Notes: generated from the letters alone by a model not told the origin. Positions 6,170 to 13,386 are shown, numbered from the stretch's first letter. The stretch is 13,386 nucleotides of DNA from JALYIM01 sp040003205 (GCA_040003205.1 JBDUDA010000054.1:1-13386); one strand, 5' to 3'. Made by a program: numbers and translations.

Positions 6170-8197
6170 TTATGCCAAACCGATGCGAGTAATGACCATG
6201 TCAATTAGCTTGATCCCAATGAACGGAACGATGAGTCCGCCGACGCCGTAAACAAGAAGATTGTTGCGCAAAAGCGCGGCTGCCCCGAGGGCGCGATATT
6301 TGACCCCGCGCAGAGCCAGGGGAATGAGCGCAATGATGACCAGAGCGTTAAAAATGACGGCTGCCAGCACGGCGGATTGCGGTGTCTTCAAATGCATGAT
6401 ATTGAGTGCATTCAGCACCGGAAAAGTTCCCGCGAACATGGCAGGAATAATGGCGAAATATTTGGCGACATCGTTGGCGATGGAGAATGTCGTCAGCGAT
6501 CCGCGCGTCATTAGCAACTGTTTGCCGATTTCTACAACTTCAATGAGCTTGGTGGGATTGGAATCCAGATCCACCATGTTGCCCGCCTCTTTGGCCGCCT
6601 GGGTTCCCGTGTTCATCGCGACTCCCACATCGGCCCGGGCAAGCGCAGGCGCGTCGTTGGTGCCGTCTCCAGTCATAGCGACCAGCTTTCCCTGGCCCTG
6701 CTCGCGGCGTATCAGATCCATCTTGTCCTTGGGAGTGGCTTGTGCGAGGAAGTCGTCCACGCCCGCTTCGCGGGCGATGGCCGCAGCCGTGAGCGGATTG
6801 TCGCCAGTAATCATTACCGTCCGAATTCCCATGGCGCGAAGCTGGTTGAAGCGCTCACGCATACCGCCTTTCACCACGTCCTTGAGTTCGATAACTCCCA
6901 TGGCTCCGCGACTTTTTTCGGCAACTACCAGAGGAGTGCCTCCCGAGCGTGCGATTTCCTCCACCGTCTCTCTCACCGATTGCGGAAAAGCGGCGCCATT
7001 CAGGACAATGTAGCTCTCGATCGCGCTGGCAGCGCCTTTGCGAATCTCGAAGCCGTTGAGGTCGACCCCAGACATGCGGGTCTGAGCGGTGAAGGGGACA
7101 AACACCGCATCGCGCGACCCGAGCTCGCGTCCGCGCAATCCATATTTTTCTTTGGCCAGAACCACGATGGACCGGCCTTCAGGCGTCTCGTCCGCCAGCG
7201 ATGAAAGCTGGGCTGCGTCCGCCAGTTCCTGGTCTGTGACACCGGGCGCAGGTACGAAGCGCGAGGCCTGGCGATTGCCGAGAGTGATGGTGCCTGTCTT
7301 ATCGAGCAGAAGCGTGTTGACGTCGCCCGCGGCTTCCACGGCGCGGCCGGACATGGCGAGGACATTGTGCTGAATTAGGCGATCCATTCCGGCGATACCG
7401 ATCGCCGAAAGCAATCCGCCGATGGTGGTGGGAATCAGGCAGATAAGAAGAGATACCAGAACAAAAACCGACTGGGGAGCGCCTGCATATATAGCGAAAG
7501 GTTGAAGGGTCACAACCGCGAGCAGGAAAATGATGGTGAGCCCGGAGAGCAGGATATTGAGCGCAATTTCATTGGGTGTCTTCTGGCGCTCTGCGCCTTC
7601 CACCAGCGCAATCATGCGATCGAGAAATGTTTCGCCCGGGTTGGAAGTAATCTTGATCTTGATCTGATCTGACAGCACGCGCGTGCCACCAGTGACGGCA
7701 GAGCGATCGCCACCGGCTTCGCGGATTACCGGCGCCGACTCGCCTGTAATTGCTGACTCGTCCACCGAGGCAACACCTTCGATAATTTCTCCGTCGGAGG
7801 GTATGAAGTCTCCAGCTGCGGCGAGCACCACGTCTCCGGCGCGAAGCTTGGAGCTGGCGATCTGTTCAGTCGCGCCAGTACTCAGTAACCGCTTGGCCAA
7901 AGTTTCTGACCGGGCTTTTCGCAGAGTGTCTGCCTGCGCTTTGCCTCGTCCCTCTGCCATCGCCTCGGCGAAGTTGGAGAACAAAACCGTGAACCACAGC
8001 CAGAGCGTGATCTGTAGGTTGAACTTAAAGCTGGCGCCGCCCTTGAATAACAGCGCGGTAGTAATGACGCTGCCAATCTCGACCACGAACATGACAGGAT
8101 TCCGCGCCATTTTTCGGGGATCTAATTTTAGAAACGAGTCGCCGATGGCCCGGCTGACAATTTTCCATTCCCAAACCACCTTCGACTTTTTTGGCAT
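6170..8197 (-). CDS. kdpB: Potassium-transporting P-type ATPase, catalytic subunit B
   Basis: KdpB is the ATP-hydrolysing P-type subunit of the inner-membrane Kdp pump. At 675 residues it is of normal length. All core motifs are present: 'TGES' (151-154) in the actuator domain, 'LIPTTIGGL' (254-262) in the membrane, the phosphorylated D299 in 'DKTGTIT', 'KGAA' (387-390) in the nucleotide-binding domain, 'MITGDNP' (462-468) and 'TGDGTNDAP' (509-517). S154 of TGES corresponds to the serine whose phosphorylation shuts down the E. coli pump at high K+ (Ser162 there), so the same control is possible. Hydrophobic spans lie near 34-50, 62-76, 216-265 and in the last 90 residues. The start is ATG with GTGGGGGATT just before it; 52 bases separate it from kdpA, the widest gap among the pump genes, with no terminator in it. 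Confidence 0.98.
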   Translation of the reverse strand: MPKKSKVVWEWKIVSRAIGDSFLKLDPRKMARNPVMFVVEIGSVITTALLFKGGASFKFNLQITLWLWFTVLFSNFAEAMAEGRGKAQADTLRKARSETLAKRLLSTGATEQIASSKLRAGDVVLAAAGDFIPSDGEIIEGVASVDESAITGESAPVIREAGGDRSAVTGGTRVLSDQIKIKITSNPGETFLDRMIALVEGAERQKTPNEIALNILLSGLTIIFLLAVVTLQPFAIYAGAPQSVFVLVSLLICLIPTTIGGLLSAIGIAGMDRLIQHNVLAMSGRAVEAAGDVNTLLLDKTGTITLGNRQASRFVPAPGVTDQELADAAQLSSLADETPEGRSIVVLAKEKYGLRGRELGSRDAVFVPFTAQTRMSGVDLNGFEIRKGAASAIESYIVLNGAAFPQSVRETVEEIARSGGTPLVVAEKSRGAMGVIELKDVVKGGMRERFNQLRAMGIRTVMITGDNPLTAAAIAREAGVDDFLAQATPKDKMDLIRREQGQGKLVAMTGDGTNDAPALARADVGVAMNTGTQAAKEAGNMVDLDSNPTKLIEVVEIGKQLLMTRGSLTTFSIANDVAKYFAIIPAMFAGTFPVLNALNIMHLKTPQSAVLAAVIFNALVIIALIPLALRGVKYRALGAAALLRNNLLVYGVGGLIVPFIGIKLIDMVITRIGLA

Positions 8198-8249
8198 AAT
8201 CCCCCACTCTCAAATCAGAACTGGCTGTGAACGACCTTCAACTTTCACG

Positions 8250-10049
8250 TCAAAATGTCTTTCCCGGTACCATCAGCAAATGTTCCAGCACCGGCCCAAG
8301 ACTCAACGCCGGCAGGAATGTGAGCGCACCAACGATGATGATCACGCCGATAAGGAGCGTGGTGAACAGAGGGGTTGTCATCGGGAAGGTTCCCAGCGAT
8401 GCAGGCACATACTTTTTCTTGGCTAAATTTCCTGCGATTGCCAGCATCGGTATGATCATCAGGAAGCGGCCGATCAGCATGGTGAATCCGATTGCAGTGT
8501 CGTACCAGAGCGTGTTGACCGTGAGACCGCCAAAGGCCGAGCCGTTGTTGCCGCCCGCTTCCGAGAAGGCGTACAGAATCTCGGAGAAGCCATGCGGGCC
8601 AGGATTTGCGATGCCCGCGGTCCCGAAGTCTTTCACCACCGAAATTGCGGTGAATCCTAGAATGACCAGTGGAAAGACGAGCGTGGTCAGCATGGCCATC
8701 TTTACGTCGTAGGCTTCGATCTTTTTTCCGAGATATTCGGGTGTGCGTCCTACCATTAATCCCGCGATGAAAACGGCGAGGACGACATAAATAATCATGC
8801 CGTAGAGTCCGGAGCCAACGCCGCCGAAGACGACCTCGCTCAACATGATGTTGGTCAATGGCACCATGCCGCCGAGCGGAGTGAAAGAGTCATGCATGCT
8901 GTTAACGGCCCCGCAACTGGTGTCGGTGGTGATGGTCGCCCAGAGCGTGGAATCAGCAATTCCGTAGCGAACTTCTTTACCTTCCATGTTGCCGCCGGAT
9001 TGGGTGACGCTCGCTTGCTGGTCGACGCCTTTCAGCAGAGGATTGCCGCGAGCCTCAGCCCAATAGGTCGCGGTTACGCCCGCGAAAAATAAAATCGCCA
9101 TCGCGGACCACACCGCCCAGCCATGTCGTTGCGAGCCGGTCATCCGGCCTAATGTGTAGGTCAGACCGGAACCGATCGCGAGGATGCAGAACATCTCGAA
9201 CAGATTGGAGAGCGCGGTGGGGTTCTCAAAAGGATGCGCGCTGTTGGTGTTAAAGAAGCCTCCCCCATTAGTGCCGAATTCCTTGATAATTTCCTGTGAA
9301 GCCACCGGGCCCTGAGCGATCGTCTGGGTGGAGACTGTATCCATCACGGGCTTACCGTCGGTTCCGGTCACAGGTTTCCCGTCCGCCCCTGCTTTTTGGA
9401 CCTGCTGCGGCTCGACCAGTTTCACGGTGTCATAGGCTTTGAGGTTTTGCGGTACTCCCTGCGCCACCAGGATCAGTGCTCCCACGATGCAGAACGGCAT
9501 CAGCACCCAGAGGCAGCAGCGCACCATGTCAACCCAAAAGTTGCCGATGGTTTCCATCTGGCGGCGCGCGATTCCGCGCACCAGGGCGATAGCTAATGCG
9601 ATACCCACTGCTGCCGAGGTGAAGTTGTGATAAGCGAGCCCCGCCATTTGTGTGAAATAACTCATGGTGGTTTCGCCGGCGTAAGCCTGCCAATTGGTGT
9701 TTGTGGTGAATGACGCAGCGGTGTTGAACGCCACATGCGGGGGCGTTACACCCGCCAGCTTTTGGGGATTGAACGGGAGGTAATACTGCACGCGTTGCAT
9801 CAGGTACAGCAGGAGCATGGAGACAACGCTGAACAAGAGCATGGAAATTGCATATTCCGTCCAGCGCATCTCATGATTTTCATCGACCGCCGTCACGCGG
9901 TAGAGCAGTCGTTCAATCGGGCGCAGTATCGGGTCGAGGAAAGTTTTTTCGCGACTAAAAACCCGCGCCATGAAAATGCCAAGCGGTTTGGTCACCAGAA
10001 CGACGAGCGCAAAGAAGAACAGTATTTGGATACATCCGTTTGCAGTCAT
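8250..10049 (-). CDS. kdpA: Potassium-transporting ATPase subunit A, K+ channel-like subunit
   Basis: KdpA is the selectivity-filter subunit that binds K+ and passes it to KdpB. It is 599 residues, some 40 longer than the E. coli protein (557). The four filter-region repeats are clear: 'TTNTNWQAYAGE' (115-126), 'GTNGGGFFNTNSAHPFENP' (259-277), 'TTDTSCGAVNSMHDS' (374-388) and 'EAGGNNGSAFGG' (497-508). About ten hydrophobic segments cover the rest. The extra length lies mainly at about 210-245, where a tandem 'ADGKPVTG/TDGKPVMD' repeat sits in what should be a periplasmic loop before the second filter. The ATG starts one base after the kdpF stop, and its ribosome binding site (GGAG) lies inside the end of kdpF, so the two are translated together. 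Confidence 0.98.
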   Translation of the reverse strand: MTANGCIQILFFFALVVLVTKPLGIFMARVFSREKTFLDPILRPIERLLYRVTAVDENHEMRWTEYAISMLLFSVVSMLLLYLMQRVQYYLPFNPQKLAGVTPPHVAFNTAASFTTNTNWQAYAGETTMSYFTQMAGLAYHNFTSAAVGIALAIALVRGIARRQMETIGNFWVDMVRCCLWVLMPFCIVGALILVAQGVPQNLKAYDTVKLVEPQQVQKAGADGKPVTGTDGKPVMDTVSTQTIAQGPVASQEIIKEFGTNGGGFFNTNSAHPFENPTALSNLFEMFCILAIGSGLTYTLGRMTGSQRHGWAVWSAMAILFFAGVTATYWAEARGNPLLKGVDQQASVTQSGGNMEGKEVRYGIADSTLWATITTDTSCGAVNSMHDSFTPLGGMVPLTNIMLSEVVFGGVGSGLYGMIIYVVLAVFIAGLMVGRTPEYLGKKIEAYDVKMAMLTTLVFPLVILGFTAISVVKDFGTAGIANPGPHGFSEILYAFSEAGGNNGSAFGGLTVNTLWYDTAIGFTMLIGRFLMIIPMLAIAGNLAKKKYVPASLGTFPMTTPLFTTLLIGVIIIVGALTFLPALSLGPVLEHLLMVPGKTF

Positions 10050-10050
10050 G

Positions 10051-10140
10051 TTAGAACTTCTCCGGACGCAGCAAGGCGTAGAGCAGATAAATTCCCGTGA
10101 GCGCGCTCACCACTAGCATGATTAAAGACTCAATGGACAT
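10051..10140 (-). CDS. kdpF: Potassium-transporting ATPase subunit F
   Basis: This 29-residue ORF is a single hydrophobic span ending in 'YLLYALLRPEKF', which resembles the end of E. coli KdpF (also 29 residues, with a 'YLVYAL' stretch and a final 'EAF'). KdpF sits in the membrane beside KdpA and stabilises the pump complex. It lies directly before kdpA, the standard position. The ribosome binding site GAGGAAA overlaps the stop codon of the 28-residue ORF upstream. It is short enough to be missed by most gene finders. Confidence 0.93.
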   Translation of the reverse strand: MSIESLIMLVVSALTGIYLLYALLRPEKF

Positions 10141-10149
10141 TGCGTTTCC

Positions 10150-10236
10150 TCATTTCACGCGATCACAAAAGTTCACGTAACCGACTGCCAGGGCAAAGAA
10201 AGCGATGGTCACGGCTATCCAAATTAAATCGTGCAT
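10150..10236 (-). CDS. 28-residue single-span membrane peptide, first gene of the kdp structural operon
   Basis: This ORF begins with ATG, a strong AGGAG 8 bases ahead, and ends 9 bases before kdpF. The peptide starts 'MHDLIWIAVTIAFFALAV', a clear membrane span (about 4-21), and closes with a short charged tail 'NFCDRVK'. It is not KdpF, which follows separately and has a different C-terminus. I recall similar unnamed short ORFs with a 'CDR' or 'CERL' tail in kdp loci of other phyla, but could not verify this. Its place in the operon suggests a small accessory subunit, perhaps a second KdpF-like lipid-filling helix, or a stress-dependent regulator. Its reality rests on the good ribosome binding site, the hydrophobic span and the tight spacing. 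Confidence 0.8.
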   Translation of the reverse strand: MHDLIWIAVTIAFFALAVGYVNFCDRVK

Positions 10237-10483
10237 GGCGAAGTCTCCTTCGGTTCTCTTTAAAAACTGTCTGCCGCTTTGTATTCCACGCTAATTGCTC
10301 GGCTCGATAACGAATTCGCTGCCACGGCCACAATCGATAACTGTGCGAGAGACGGCATTTTTGTAAGCCAGCCAACCAGAACAACTCTCATTCCACCATC
10401 AGGGGCATAAGGAGGGACTAAGGGATTCGTAAATAAATCGTAAGGAAGTTGAAATCGGGAGGGAGAAGAAAATGGGACTGTTG
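10237..10483 (-). promoter_or_regulatory. Leader/promoter region of the kdp structural genes
   Basis: This 247-base stretch between the kdpE stop and the 28-residue ORF is the only long gap in the locus and should hold the K+-responsive promoter. It contains the candidate KdpE operator near its upstream end (10425-10446). It also has two copies of TCGATAAC (10304-10311 and 10334-10341) exactly 30 bases apart, and a loose dyad CACA...TGTG (10329-10345). I could not find a good -35/-10 pair; TACAAA boxes at about 10357-10362 and 10278-10283 on the - strand are the best -10 guesses. No terminator hairpin follows kdpE, so read-through from kdpD-kdpE into the pump genes is possible. Confidence 0.5.
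10425..10446 (-). promoter_or_regulatory. Candidate KdpE operator: tandem direct repeat with 11-base period
   Basis: On the + strand TCGTAA occurs at 10427-10432 and again at 10438-10443, a spacing of exactly 11 bases. The surrounding 11-mers (10425-10435 and 10436-10446) agree at 8 of 11 positions. OmpR/PhoB-type regulators, to which KdpE belongs, bind as head-to-tail dimers to direct repeats one helical turn apart, and the E. coli KdpE site is also A/T-rich with a TTTACA-like half. Read on the transcribed strand the half-site is TTACGA. It lies about 190 bases before the first ORF, which implies a long leader if the promoter is close by. Confidence 0.5.
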
Positions 10484-11191
10484 CTAAGCGGCGCTGCTAC
10501 CAGGTTCGAAGCGATAACCGACCCACGGTTCAGTCGAGATGTAGGAAGGGGAGGATGCCGGTGCATCAATTTTCTTGCGTAACTGGCCGACGAATACGCG
10601 AAGATACTCGGGCTGTTCCGTGCTGTTCGCGCCCCAAATGGCGGCCAGCAGCGTGCGGTGGGGAACTACCCTATGGGAATGTCGCGCAAGATACACGAGC
10701 AGATCAAATTCCTTGGGCGTGAGCTTTACTTCGTTGCCGCGAACTAAAACCACGTGTGCGTCGAGGTCAATGCGGAAATCACCCTCCGCGATCATGCCCG
10801 CGTTGCTTTCTTCCGCAGGCAGTCGTCTCAGGTTCGCCCGCACGCGCGCGAGTAGTTCATTGATACCGAATGGTTTGGTTACATAGTCATCCGCTCCGGC
10901 ATCCAGGGCCATTACTTTTGTACGTTCCTCTCCCTTCACCGATAAAACAATAATTGGGGCTTTGGACTTTAAGCGAAAGCGGCGGCAAAGCTCGAGGCCG
11001 TCCATGTTTGGCATGTTGATGTCGGTGATGACCAGATCGGGCGCCCAGTCTTCGACGATGTCGAGCGCCGTTTCTCCATCGTTGGCGACCCGGAGGTCGT
11101 AACCGTGGGCGTCGAGCGAAGTACGCAAGACGCGGGTGATCTGGGGCTCGTCATCCACGAGCAGGATGCGCTGATGCTCAAGCGGAGTCAC
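10484..11191 (-). CDS. kdpE: Two-component response regulator of the kdp operon
   Basis: This 235-residue OmpR-family regulator has a receiver domain (about 7-118) with the acidic pair D13/D14, phosphoacceptor D57 in 'ITDINMP', S84 and K106 in 'VTKPF'. It is followed by a winged-helix DNA-binding domain (about 135-230) with 'LTPKEFDLLVYLARH' and a final 'VGYRFEPG'. Neighbouring kdpD and kdpFABC genes identify it as KdpE, the activator of kdp transcription. The start is GTG, overlapping the stop of the kdpD half by four bases (GTGA), and a perfect AGGAGG (11196-11201 on the + strand) stands four bases before it. Unlike E. coli, where kdpDE follows the pump genes, the regulator precedes them here. 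Confidence 0.95.
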   Translation of the reverse strand: MTPLEHQRILLVDDEPQITRVLRTSLDAHGYDLRVANDGETALDIVEDWAPDLVITDINMPNMDGLELCRRFRLKSKAPIIVLSVKGEERTKVMALDAGADDYVTKPFGINELLARVRANLRRLPAEESNAGMIAEGDFRIDLDAHVVLVRGNEVKLTPKEFDLLVYLARHSHRVVPHRTLLAAIWGANSTEQPEYLRVFVGQLRKKIDAPASSPSYISTEPWVGYRFEPGSSAA

Positions 11192-12309
11192 TTCGCCTCC
11201 TGAGTAACGATGTGCACGTCAATGGGAGGAGCGTTGCGCAGGAATTTCTGAATCACTGTGAGATATAGATATTTGCGCCAGCCTTCTTGCGCGGAGCGTC
11301 CAAAAACTACGTGCGTAATATGTTTCTCGCGCACGAACTCGGCTACCCGGTCGGCGATGTTGCCTCTGGACAAACGCACAACAGTTGCGCCCATGTTCTC
11401 GGCGAACTGAATATTTTCCTGAAGCGTGCGGCGGTTGTCGCCGTCCTGATCGGCCGGGGAATCTACATACGCCACGAAAAAATCTGCGTCCAGACCATGA
11501 GCCATGCGGCCACCGCGCGCAATCAGGTATTGGGCTACGGGGTTGGAGCTGATACATACCGCGATTTTTTCCCGCACCGCGACATTGGGTTCAAGATGTT
11601 CGCGAGCCCAGTGCGCCTCCAGGCTTTTATCCACGACCTGGGCAACTTGCCGCAACGCCAATTCGCGCAGTGCAATGAGATTGCCGCGCCGAAAGAAATT
11701 GTTTAATGCTCGCTCCGCGCGGTCGAGCGGGTAAATGTCGCCCCGCCGCATGCGCGTTTGCAACGCCTCGGGCGTCAGATCGGACATCACAATCTCTTCC
11801 GCGCGTTGAATTACCCAGTCAGGGACGGTCTCCCGCACATGCACGCCGGTGATGCGTTCCACGAGGGGATTGAGACTTTCGATGTGCTGCACGTTTACGG
11901 TGGAGAGCACATCTATTTTCGCGTCCAATAACTCAATCACATCCTGATAGCGCTTGGGATGCCTGCTGCCTTCGATGTTGGTATGTGCCAGCTCATCCAC
12001 CAGGACGACCGCGGGCTTGCGCGCGAGGATTGCGTCCACATCCATCTCGGTGAAAATCGTTCCTTTGTATTCCACATCCTTGCGCGGGATGGTGTCCAAT
12101 TTGGCGACCAGATCAACCACCCCTTTGCGGCCATGAGTTTCTACAACTCCTATGACGATGTCTTCTCCCCGGCTGTAGCGGCGAAGACCCTCGCTCAGCA
12201 TGCTGTGGGTCTTGCCCACGCCGGGGGCGTAGCCCAGAAACAGTTTAAGAATGCCTTGTTTCTTCTCCGGCGCGACTTGCTCCAGCCATTGTTCTGCGCT
12301 TTTTTGCAC
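11188..12309 (-). CDS. kdpD: KdpD N-terminal half: KdpD domain plus universal-stress domain, no kinase
   Basis: This 373-residue protein matches only the cytoplasmic N-terminal part of the K+ sensor KdpD. It has the Walker-A-like 'GYAPGVGKT' (26-34), 'VVETHGRK' (56-63), 'VDELAHTN' (104-111), 'GSRHPKRYQD' (114-123) and 'STVNVQHIESLN' (about 136-147). These are followed by 'RRGNLIALRELALR' and a USP-type domain (about 247-369). It stops just where the membrane domain would begin. The USP domain binds c-di-AMP in some relatives; the SxS...FTAxY-like motif is only partly kept here. I chose GTG at 12309 because it places the ATP-binding loop 25 residues in, close to E. coli KdpD (30), and leaves room for divergent promoters. 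The frame is open to a TTG at 12375, which would give 395 residues but lies only 7 bases from the opposite gene. Stand-alone N-terminal KdpD proteins are known in cyanobacteria and Deinococcus. Confidence 0.9.
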   Translation of the reverse strand: MQKSAEQWLEQVAPEKKQGILKLFLGYAPGVGKTHSMLSEGLRRYSRGEDIVIGVVETHGRKGVVDLVAKLDTIPRKDVEYKGTIFTEMDVDAILARKPAVVLVDELAHTNIEGSRHPKRYQDVIELLDAKIDVLSTVNVQHIESLNPLVERITGVHVRETVPDWVIQRAEEIVMSDLTPEALQTRMRRGDIYPLDRAERALNNFFRRGNLIALRELALRQVAQVVDKSLEAHWAREHLEPNVAVREKIAVCISSNPVAQYLIARGGRMAHGLDADFFVAYVDSPADQDGDNRRTLQENIQFAENMGATVVRLSRGNIADRVAEFVREKHITHVVFGRSAQEGWRKYLYLTVIQKFLRNAPPIDVHIVTQEAK

Positions 12310-12382
12310 GAAACCATTGTCATCCGAGTCCCGTACTTTGTCGAGAAACACTCTCGCGCGACCGAAAGGATACAATCACGCC
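12310..12382. promoter_or_regulatory. Divergent start region between the two KdpD halves
   Basis: With the GTG starts at 12309 (-) and 12383 (+), only 73 bases remain for two opposite promoters. AAAGGA (12365-12370) is a possible but distant ribosome binding site for the + gene, and TACAAT (12371-12376) resembles a -10 box, which would give a nearly leaderless mRNA. No matching -35 and no copy of the TTACGA operator repeat is seen here. Confidence 0.3.
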
Positions 12383-13386
12383 GTGAAACAACCGCTAAGA
12401 TTTGGTTTTCGCACTGCGGTATGCCTCCTGGCCGTGCCTGCGATCGTGCTGTTCTATCGCCACGTGGCGCATGCCAACGCTACTACGGTGGCTTTATCGT
12501 TCTTGCTGGCGGTGCTACTGGTCTCGGCCAATTGGGGCTTCCGCTACGCGGTCATGGTAGCGCTGCTTTCAACCGTCGCCTTCAACTTCTTTTTTCTTCC
12601 CCCTGTCAGGACATTTGCCATTGCTGACCCTCAGAACTGGGTCGCGCTTTTTGCCTTCGTTGCAACTGCGGGGATCGCCGGGAAACTTTCAGAACGGGCC
12701 CGGCGCGCCGCACTCACAGCCGATCAGCGGCGCAAGGAAATTGAACGACTGTATGTTTTCAGCCAGCATCTGCTAGCGCCCGAGAGCATTCCGGAACTGC
12801 TGAATCTTTTGCCGCGCTACATTGCCGAGAGTTTTGCGGCCCGGGGTGCGGCGATTCTGGTTTCAGACCGGACAGACGTTTATCGCTCCAGTCCGGAAAC
12901 TCATGGGATTGAGACGGAGTCCCTGCGGGCAGTGGCGGCGCGCGGGGAGCCGGCGAATGATCCCAAAAAAGAAGTGGCTTTCGCCCCTCTTCGACTCGGA
13001 GTGAGGAGCGTGGGTGCAATCGGAATATCGGGTGCTGCGTTGTCGTCCGCAACGCTGGAAGCCCTCGCTACCCTGGTGGCCATTGCAATTGAGCGCACGC
13101 GAGCGCTTGAGAGCGTTGGCAAAGCCGAGGCCGCGCGTGAAAGCGAAAAGTTGCGCTCTGCCATTCTGGACTCGGTCGCACACGATTTCCGCACCCCGTT
13201 GACTTCCATCAAGGCTTGCGCGACAAGTCTCCTATCCGGCGGGCTGGCTGGGCCACAGCAAAACGAGTTACTCACGGTAATAAACGAAGAGTCAGACCGG
13301 CTGAACCATCTGGTCGAAGAAGCCATGCAATTGACGCGACTTGAATCCAATCAAGTAAAGCTTGATCGCAAGCGCCATAGCATTCG
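12383..13386 (+). CDS. KdpD C-terminal half: DUF4118 sensor histidine kinase (partial, runs off window)
   Basis: Reading from GTG at 12383 gives 334 residues with no stop before the window ends. Residues about 8-103 are the four-helix DUF4118 membrane domain of KdpD, including the typical 'FNFFFLPPVRTF' (67-78, FxPP motif). Residues about 118-245 look like a GAF domain ('YVFSQHLLAPESIPELL', then 'IAIERTRALE'). HisKA begins near 250, with phosphoacceptor H267 in 'SVAHDFRTPL'. The ATP-binding HATPase_c part lies beyond the window. Together with the protein on the opposite strand this makes up a full KdpD, cut exactly between the USP and DUF4118 domains. It should phosphorylate KdpE, though a different partner is possible. 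No ATG precedes the membrane domain, so the GTG start is preferred. Confidence 0.88.
   Translation, partial: MKQPLRFGFRTAVCLLAVPAIVLFYRHVAHANATTVALSFLLAVLLVSANWGFRYAVMVALLSTVAFNFFFLPPVRTFAIADPQNWVALFAFVATAGIAGKLSERARRAALTADQRRKEIERLYVFSQHLLAPESIPELLNLLPRYIAESFAARGAAILVSDRTDVYRSSPETHGIETESLRAVAARGEPANDPKKEVAFAPLRLGVRSVGAIGISGAALSSATLEALATLVAIAIERTRALESVGKAEAARESEKLRSAILDSVAHDFRTPLTSIKACATSLLSGGLAGPQQNELLTVINEESDRLNHLVEEAMQLTRLESNQVKLDRKRHSI

Noticed and set aside
6261..8712. Several + strand frames opposite kdpB and kdpA (for example 6261-7013, 7683-8426, 8227-8712)
   Set aside because: Low-complexity Ser/Ala/Arg products that mirror the codon usage of the kdp genes; they are antisense shadows.
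10163..10384. 73-codon - strand frame in the kdp leader
   Set aside because: Arg-rich product without similarity, overlapping the better supported 28-residue ORF in another frame.
10237..10483. c-di-AMP (ydaO-type) riboswitch in the kdp leader
   Set aside because: Such elements precede K+ transporter genes in some bacteria, but I could not find their conserved core or a terminator/anti-terminator pair here.
11188..12309. kdpD fragment as a pseudogene
   Set aside because: It ends at a clean domain border, overlaps kdpE by four bases with an intact AGGAGG, and stand-alone N-terminal KdpD proteins are known; nothing suggests decay.
11959..12627. + strand frame of 222 codons covering the kdpD start region
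   Set aside because: It overlaps both KdpD halves in wrong frames; the GTG-started frame at 12383 carries the real DUF4118 and HisKA motifs.
1..13386. CRISPR arrays, insertion sequences, tRNA or rRNA genes
   Set aside because: No regularly spaced repeats, transposase motifs, terminal repeats or cloverleaf-like sequences were seen on reading both strands.

Overview
The window looks like a chromosomal segment of a Gram-negative soil-type bacterium, most likely an acidobacterium of the Koribacter/Terriglobales kind. This is inferred from moderately high GC, a secreted S9 peptidase of a type common in that group, a kdp locus with its regulators upstream, and an outer-membrane-like protein in the operon. 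No rRNA or other marker gene is present, so the taxonomy is an inference. No mobile elements, tRNAs, rRNAs or CRISPR arrays were seen.

Left part (1-4880), mixed housekeeping genes. A PEP mutase/isocitrate lyase superfamily protein (120-875, +) is followed by a membrane-anchored calcineurin-like phosphoesterase (1028-2143, +). Between them lies a small stretch with two perfect, interleaved inverted repeats that fit an H-type RNA pseudoknot (909-955). Convergent to these is a small thioredoxin-fold protein resembling the mitochondrial ATP10 assembly factor (2169-2675, -); its signal peptide appears to be cut off by a one-base shift in a homopolymer. A secreted S9-family serine peptidase (2910-4880, +) follows.

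Central and right part (4903-12309, all -): a complete high-affinity potassium uptake locus. In transcription order it reads: kdpD N-terminal half (KdpD ATPase-like plus USP domains only), kdpE, a 247-base leader with a candidate KdpE operator, an unnamed 28-residue membrane peptide, kdpF, kdpA, kdpB, kdpC, and a TTG-started secreted beta-barrel-like protein overlapping the kdpC stop. The two small genes kdpF (29 aa) and the 28-aa ORF were read directly from the DNA.

Right edge (12383-13386, +): a divergent gene carries the missing KdpD C-terminal half (DUF4118 membrane domain, GAF-like region, HisKA with its histidine), running off the window. KdpD is therefore split at the USP/DUF4118 domain border into two genes on opposite strands whose start regions nearly touch. 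The expected working is that the two KdpD halves sense K+ or turgor stress and phosphorylate KdpE, KdpE activates the leader promoter, KdpFABC pumps K+ across the inner membrane, and the barrel-like protein may serve the outer membrane. The system is a known one; the parts that look under-described are the divergent split sensor, the 28-aa peptide and the coupled outer-membrane protein.
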